Source of the DNA: an uncultured Gammaproteobacteria bacterium
GTDB lineage: Bacteria; Pseudomonadota; Gammaproteobacteria; CAIUAS01
Assembly (NCBI GenBank): GCA_903897205.1
Contig: CAIUAS010000011.1
Coordinates: forward strand, 1-7,638
Direction of reading: 5' to 3'
Length of the DNA: 7,638 bases
The position numbers and the translations under genes were made by a program. The number at the start of each line of letters is the position of its first letter. Position 1 is the stretch's first letter. Below the pieces are notes generated by a model. That model made no database searches. It was not told the origin of the DNA and worked only from the letters and a program-made list of their open reading frames with translations. This document shows positions 5,030-7,638 of this stretch, piece by piece.

Positions 5030-6403
5030 ATGCTAACTTGTTTCACTTCCTCAAATAATTCCGTTATTTCCATTATTCCTATTGTGGCCGATGAATTTAA
5101 TCAATGGTTGGAAAATGAAAGTACCTATGTAAAGAATTGGTTAAATACAGCTAAATTTACTGCTAAACCGGAAAGTTTTTGTGTGATCCCTGATGCGCAA
5201 GGTGGCGTAGAAAAAGTTGTAATAGGATTAAAAGATAAAAAAGATTTTTGGTCTTTCGGTGTATTATCGACAGGATTGCCTATCGGTAATTATCAATTAA
5301 TGCCGCGTTTTGCTGAATTAGATTTTACCCAAGTTGCTATTGCCTGGGGCTTAGGTGCTTATCAGTTTACCCGTTATAAAAAATCCACCAAAACAATTGC
5401 GCAGCTATTGGTGCTAGCAACAGCAGATTTAAAAACGATTGAAAATACTATTAATTCAATTTATTTAGTACGCGATTTAATTAATACACCCACTGAAAAT
5501 ATGGGGCCTGCCGAATTAGCAGCCATCACCAATGCGCTAGCCATAGAATTTAATGCTAAATTTTCGCAACTCATTGGCGAAGATTTGCTGAAAAATAATT
5601 ACCCAACCATTTACACGGTAGGTCGAGCTTCTCATCGTGCCCCCCGTTTGCTTGATTTACGCTGGGGCAATCCAACAGCGCCTAAAGTGACATTAGTAGG
5701 CAAAGGCGTGTGTTTTGATAGCGGCGGTTTAGATTTAAAAACCGCTTCAGGCATGGCTTTAATGAAAAAAGATATGGGCGGCGCTGCGCATGTGCTTGGA
5801 TTAGCGCGCATGATTATGGCAGCTCAATTACCCATTTGTTTGCGCGTGTTAATTCCTGCCGTTGAAAATTCAGTAGCGGGTAATGCTTATCGACCTGGTG
5901 ACGTCATCACAACACGTAAAGGAATTACCGTTGAAATTGGCAATACTGATGCAGAGGGACGTTTAGTTTTATGCGACGCATTGGCTGAGGCAGTTACTGA
6001 AAATCCAGCATTATTAATTGATATGGCCACTTTAACCGGTGCAGCAAGAGTAGCGACAGGTACTGAAGTCAGCGCGCTGTTTACTGATGACGATACACTT
6101 GCTAATGCATTAATGTCAGCCGCTCAAGCAGAACAAGATCCAATTTGGCGCTTGCCGATTTATACGCCTTATCGAAAATTATTAGATAGTCAAATTGCAG
6201 ATATTAATAATTGTGGTAATTCGTCTTATGCGGGGGCAATTACCGCTGCTTTATTTTTGAAAGAATTTGTAACGCCAAACCTAGCCTGGGTACATTTTGA
6301 TATAATGGCATGGAACGTTTCCGCGCGGCCAGGGCGACCCGAAGGTGGAGAGGCCATGGCAATACGTGCGTTATTTAATTATTTGCAAAAACAATTTCAA
6401 TAA
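5030..6403 (+). CDS. M17-family leucyl aminopeptidase (PepA-like)
   Basis: This cytosolic metallopeptidase removes N-terminal residues, typically leucine, from peptides, using two metal ions. All active-site residues of E. coli PepA are present at a constant offset of 45: K225 and D230 in GKGVCFDSGG, K237, D248 in KKDMGG, and D307, E309 and R311 in the NTDAEGR signature. The catalytic domain occupies about 145-457. At 457 residues it is shorter than PepA (503); the N-terminal domain (1-140) is reduced and divergent, so the DNA-binding role of E. coli PepA should not be assumed. GAGA (5021-5024), 5 bases before the ATG, supports the start. hemC follows after 11 bases, suggesting one transcript. 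PepB is a shorter alternative, but the signature region reads more like PepA. Confidence 0.95.
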   Translation: MLTCFTSSNNSVISIIPIVADEFNQWLENESTYVKNWLNTAKFTAKPESFCVIPDAQGGVEKVVIGLKDKKDFWSFGVLSTGLPIGNYQLMPRFAELDFTQVAIAWGLGAYQFTRYKKSTKTIAQLLVLATADLKTIENTINSIYLVRDLINTPTENMGPAELAAITNALAIEFNAKFSQLIGEDLLKNNYPTIYTVGRASHRAPRLLDLRWGNPTAPKVTLVGKGVCFDSGGLDLKTASGMALMKKDMGGAAHVLGLARMIMAAQLPICLRVLIPAVENSVAGNAYRPGDVITTRKGITVEIGNTDAEGRLVLCDALAEAVTENPALLIDMATLTGAARVATGTEVSALFTDDDTLANALMSAAQAEQDPIWRLPIYTPYRKLLDSQIADINNCGNSSYAGAITAALFLKEFVTPNLAWVHFDIMAWNVSARPGRPEGGEAMAIRALFNYLQKQFQ

Positions 6404-6414
6404 ATTTATTTAAT

Positions 6415-7347
6415 ATGAAAAAACTTATTCGCATAGCAACTCGAGAAAGCGTGCTTGCATTATGGCAAGCCAATTATGTCAAAGCTACTTTAATTGCAAA
6501 GTTTCCGTATTTAACGATTGAGCTAGTCGGTATGACTACTGAAGGCGATAGGCGTTTAGGGGTTGCATTAGCCAACGTAGGTGGTAAAGGCTTATTTGTT
6601 AAAGAGCTTGAAATTGCCATAGAAGAAGGTCGGGCTGATCTTGCAGTCCATTCGATGAAAGATGTACCCATTGAATTGCCCGATGGTTTTATCATGCCAG
6701 CCATTATAGATCGCGCCAATCCTTACGACGCGTTTGTCTCTAATAAATTCGCCAGCATAGAAGAATTGCCGCAAGGCGCTATAGTAGGGACTTCAAGTTT
6801 GCGGAGAAGTTGTCAGCTTAATGCGTTACGACCTGATCTTACTATTAAAATACTGCGTGGCAATGTAAATACTCGTTTACGTAAATTAGATGATGGTGAA
6901 TACGACGCTATTATTTTAGCAGTAGCGGGTTTACAGCGTTTGCAAATGAATGATCGCATCCGAGCCATTATGCCATCTGAAATCTCATTGCCGGCAGCTG
7001 GGCAAGGTGCGATGGGCATTGAATGTCTTGCAAAAGACGAAGAACTGGTTGAGATAGTTAAAACACTCGATCATTTGCCAACCAGACAATGTGTCTCAGC
7101 AGAACGGGCATTAAATCGTTATTTAGAAGGCGGGTGCCATGTTCCAATCGGTGCTTATGCGCTCATTGAAGATAACCAACTTTATTTACGCGGTTTAGTA
7201 GGGCGGCCCGATGGTAGCTTAGTTTTGCGTGGCGAAATTAAAGGCGCATTAGAACAAGCAGAAAATTTGGGTGAAAGCTTGGCGCAGGATTTAATCAAAC
7301 AAGGTGCTGATAAAATCTTAAAAGAAGTTTATCAGCAACATGGATAG
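6415..7347 (+). CDS. hemC: Hydroxymethylbilane synthase (porphobilinogen deaminase)
   Basis: HemC joins four porphobilinogen molecules into linear hydroxymethylbilane in the cytosol, a step of tetrapyrrole/heme synthesis after HemB and before HemD. The 310-residue product is typical in length. Visible are the start RIATRESVLALWQA, the catalytic aspartate D83 (HSMKD; D84 in E. coli), the arginine pair R130-R131 (GTSSLRRSCQ), R148 (LRGNVNTRL), and C241 in GGCHVP, which carries the dipyrromethane cofactor (C242 in E. coli). The only good start is ATG 6415, 11 bases after the peptidase stop and without a clear Shine-Dalgarno, so translation may depend on coupling. hemD, often the next gene in gammaproteobacteria, is not here: a convergent gene follows. 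Confidence 0.97.
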   Translation: MKKLIRIATRESVLALWQANYVKATLIAKFPYLTIELVGMTTEGDRRLGVALANVGGKGLFVKELEIAIEEGRADLAVHSMKDVPIELPDGFIMPAIIDRANPYDAFVSNKFASIEELPQGAIVGTSSLRRSCQLNALRPDLTIKILRGNVNTRLRKLDDGEYDAIILAVAGLQRLQMNDRIRAIMPSEISLPAAGQGAMGIECLAKDEELVEIVKTLDHLPTRQCVSAERALNRYLEGGCHVPIGAYALIEDNQLYLRGLVGRPDGSLVLRGEIKGALEQAENLGESLAQDLIKQGADKILKEVYQQHG

Positions 7348-7376
7348 GTTTGTATAACTCAAGCCAACTTTCAGCA

Positions 7377-7638
7377 TTAATTGATTTTCAATCTCATTTT
7401 AGACTCAGAATTAGCTGGACTCGATTCAGGTTTAAAAAATTCAGCCCATTCTTCTTCGCTTAAAACAATATCCTGATAAAAGTTATTAATGAATTCCCGA
7501 GCCTGATTTTGTTTACCTCTCTTAAAAAGGCCATCGACATCAAGATCATGCATTTCATGGTGCGACAAAGCATCACGCAATGTTTTGCAAAAACTGAAAA
7601 ACTGGGCCCATATTGGCGTATGATTCTTTAAATCAAAA
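7377..7638 (-). CDS. C-terminal part of an unrecognised protein, cut by the right window edge
   Basis: A minus-strand frame ending at TAA (7379-7377) stays open to the right edge, giving at least 86 residues. A TTG at 7580 is a formal start, but the frame continues above it (NHTPIWAQFFSFCKT...) with no stop and no ATG, so the real start probably lies outside the window. The visible C-terminus is hydrophilic, with an acidic stretch (LSEEEWAEFFKPESS) and a serine/lysine-rich tail ending MRLKIN. I recognise no domain. It converges with hemC, the stops being 29 bases apart. It could be a lineage-specific or secreted protein; I assign no function. Confidence 0.55.
   Translation of the reverse strand, partial: FDLKNHTPIWAQFFSFCKTLRDALSHHEMHDLDVDGLFKRGKQNQAREFINNFYQDIVLSEEEWAEFFKPESSPANSESKMRLKIN

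Noticed and set aside
6474..7019. Three minus-strand ORFs inside hemC
   Set aside because: All are antisense to an intact, conserved hemC and show no start signals or motifs.
7380..7392. ATTGA-TTT-TCAAT hairpin as a hemC terminator
   Set aside because: Five AT-rich base pairs within the coding end of the convergent gene and no T-run beyond; too weak to support.

Overview
The window is a stretch of chromosome from an AT-rich gammaproteobacterium. The primase is collinear with Escherichia coli DnaG nearly end to end, which is the strongest taxonomic signal. The AT-rich codon use (TTA leucine, AAA lysine, ATT isoleucine) suggests a host-associated lineage such as Legionellales/Coxiellaceae. That family-level guess is inference only; there is no rRNA or other marker here.

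Layout, left to right. (1) Positions 1-81 hold the tail of an unrecognised plus-strand gene that enters from outside. A 20-codon ORF follows through a TAATG overlap, and then dnaG (148-1875). (2) The space after dnaG, where rpoD usually lies in the rpsU-dnaG-rpoD operon of gammaproteobacteria, holds a possible 33-residue ORF and then a minus-strand, two-gene AbiE-type (type IV) toxin-antitoxin module. Its antitoxin/repressor is at 3604-2993 and its nucleotidyltransferase toxin at 3003-2002, overlapping by 11 bases. The module's promoter is well resolved: a -35/-10 pair with 17-bp spacing carries two copies of TTGT(C/G)ACAA, one inside the spacer and one at the start of the transcript. (3) A 233-base divergent intergenic region contains this promoter, a GC-rich hairpin and the start signals of ald. 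(4) On the plus strand come ald (alanine dehydrogenase), a dispersed-repeat-like palindrome, an M17 leucyl aminopeptidase, and hemC (hydroxymethylbilane synthase) only 11 bases after the peptidase. (5) A convergent, unrecognised minus-strand gene runs off the right edge.

The housekeeping genes (dnaG, ald, M17 peptidase, hemC) are full length with every catalytic residue I checked in place. They do not form one pathway. The peptidase and hemC probably share a transcript, and ald may read into them unless the palindrome stops it. The accessory part is the AbiE module. It is a known class of abortive-infection/toxin-antitoxin system rather than a new one, but its place beside dnaG and its clean operator layout make it the most interesting part of the window. 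I see no tRNA, rRNA, CRISPR array, insertion sequence or origin.
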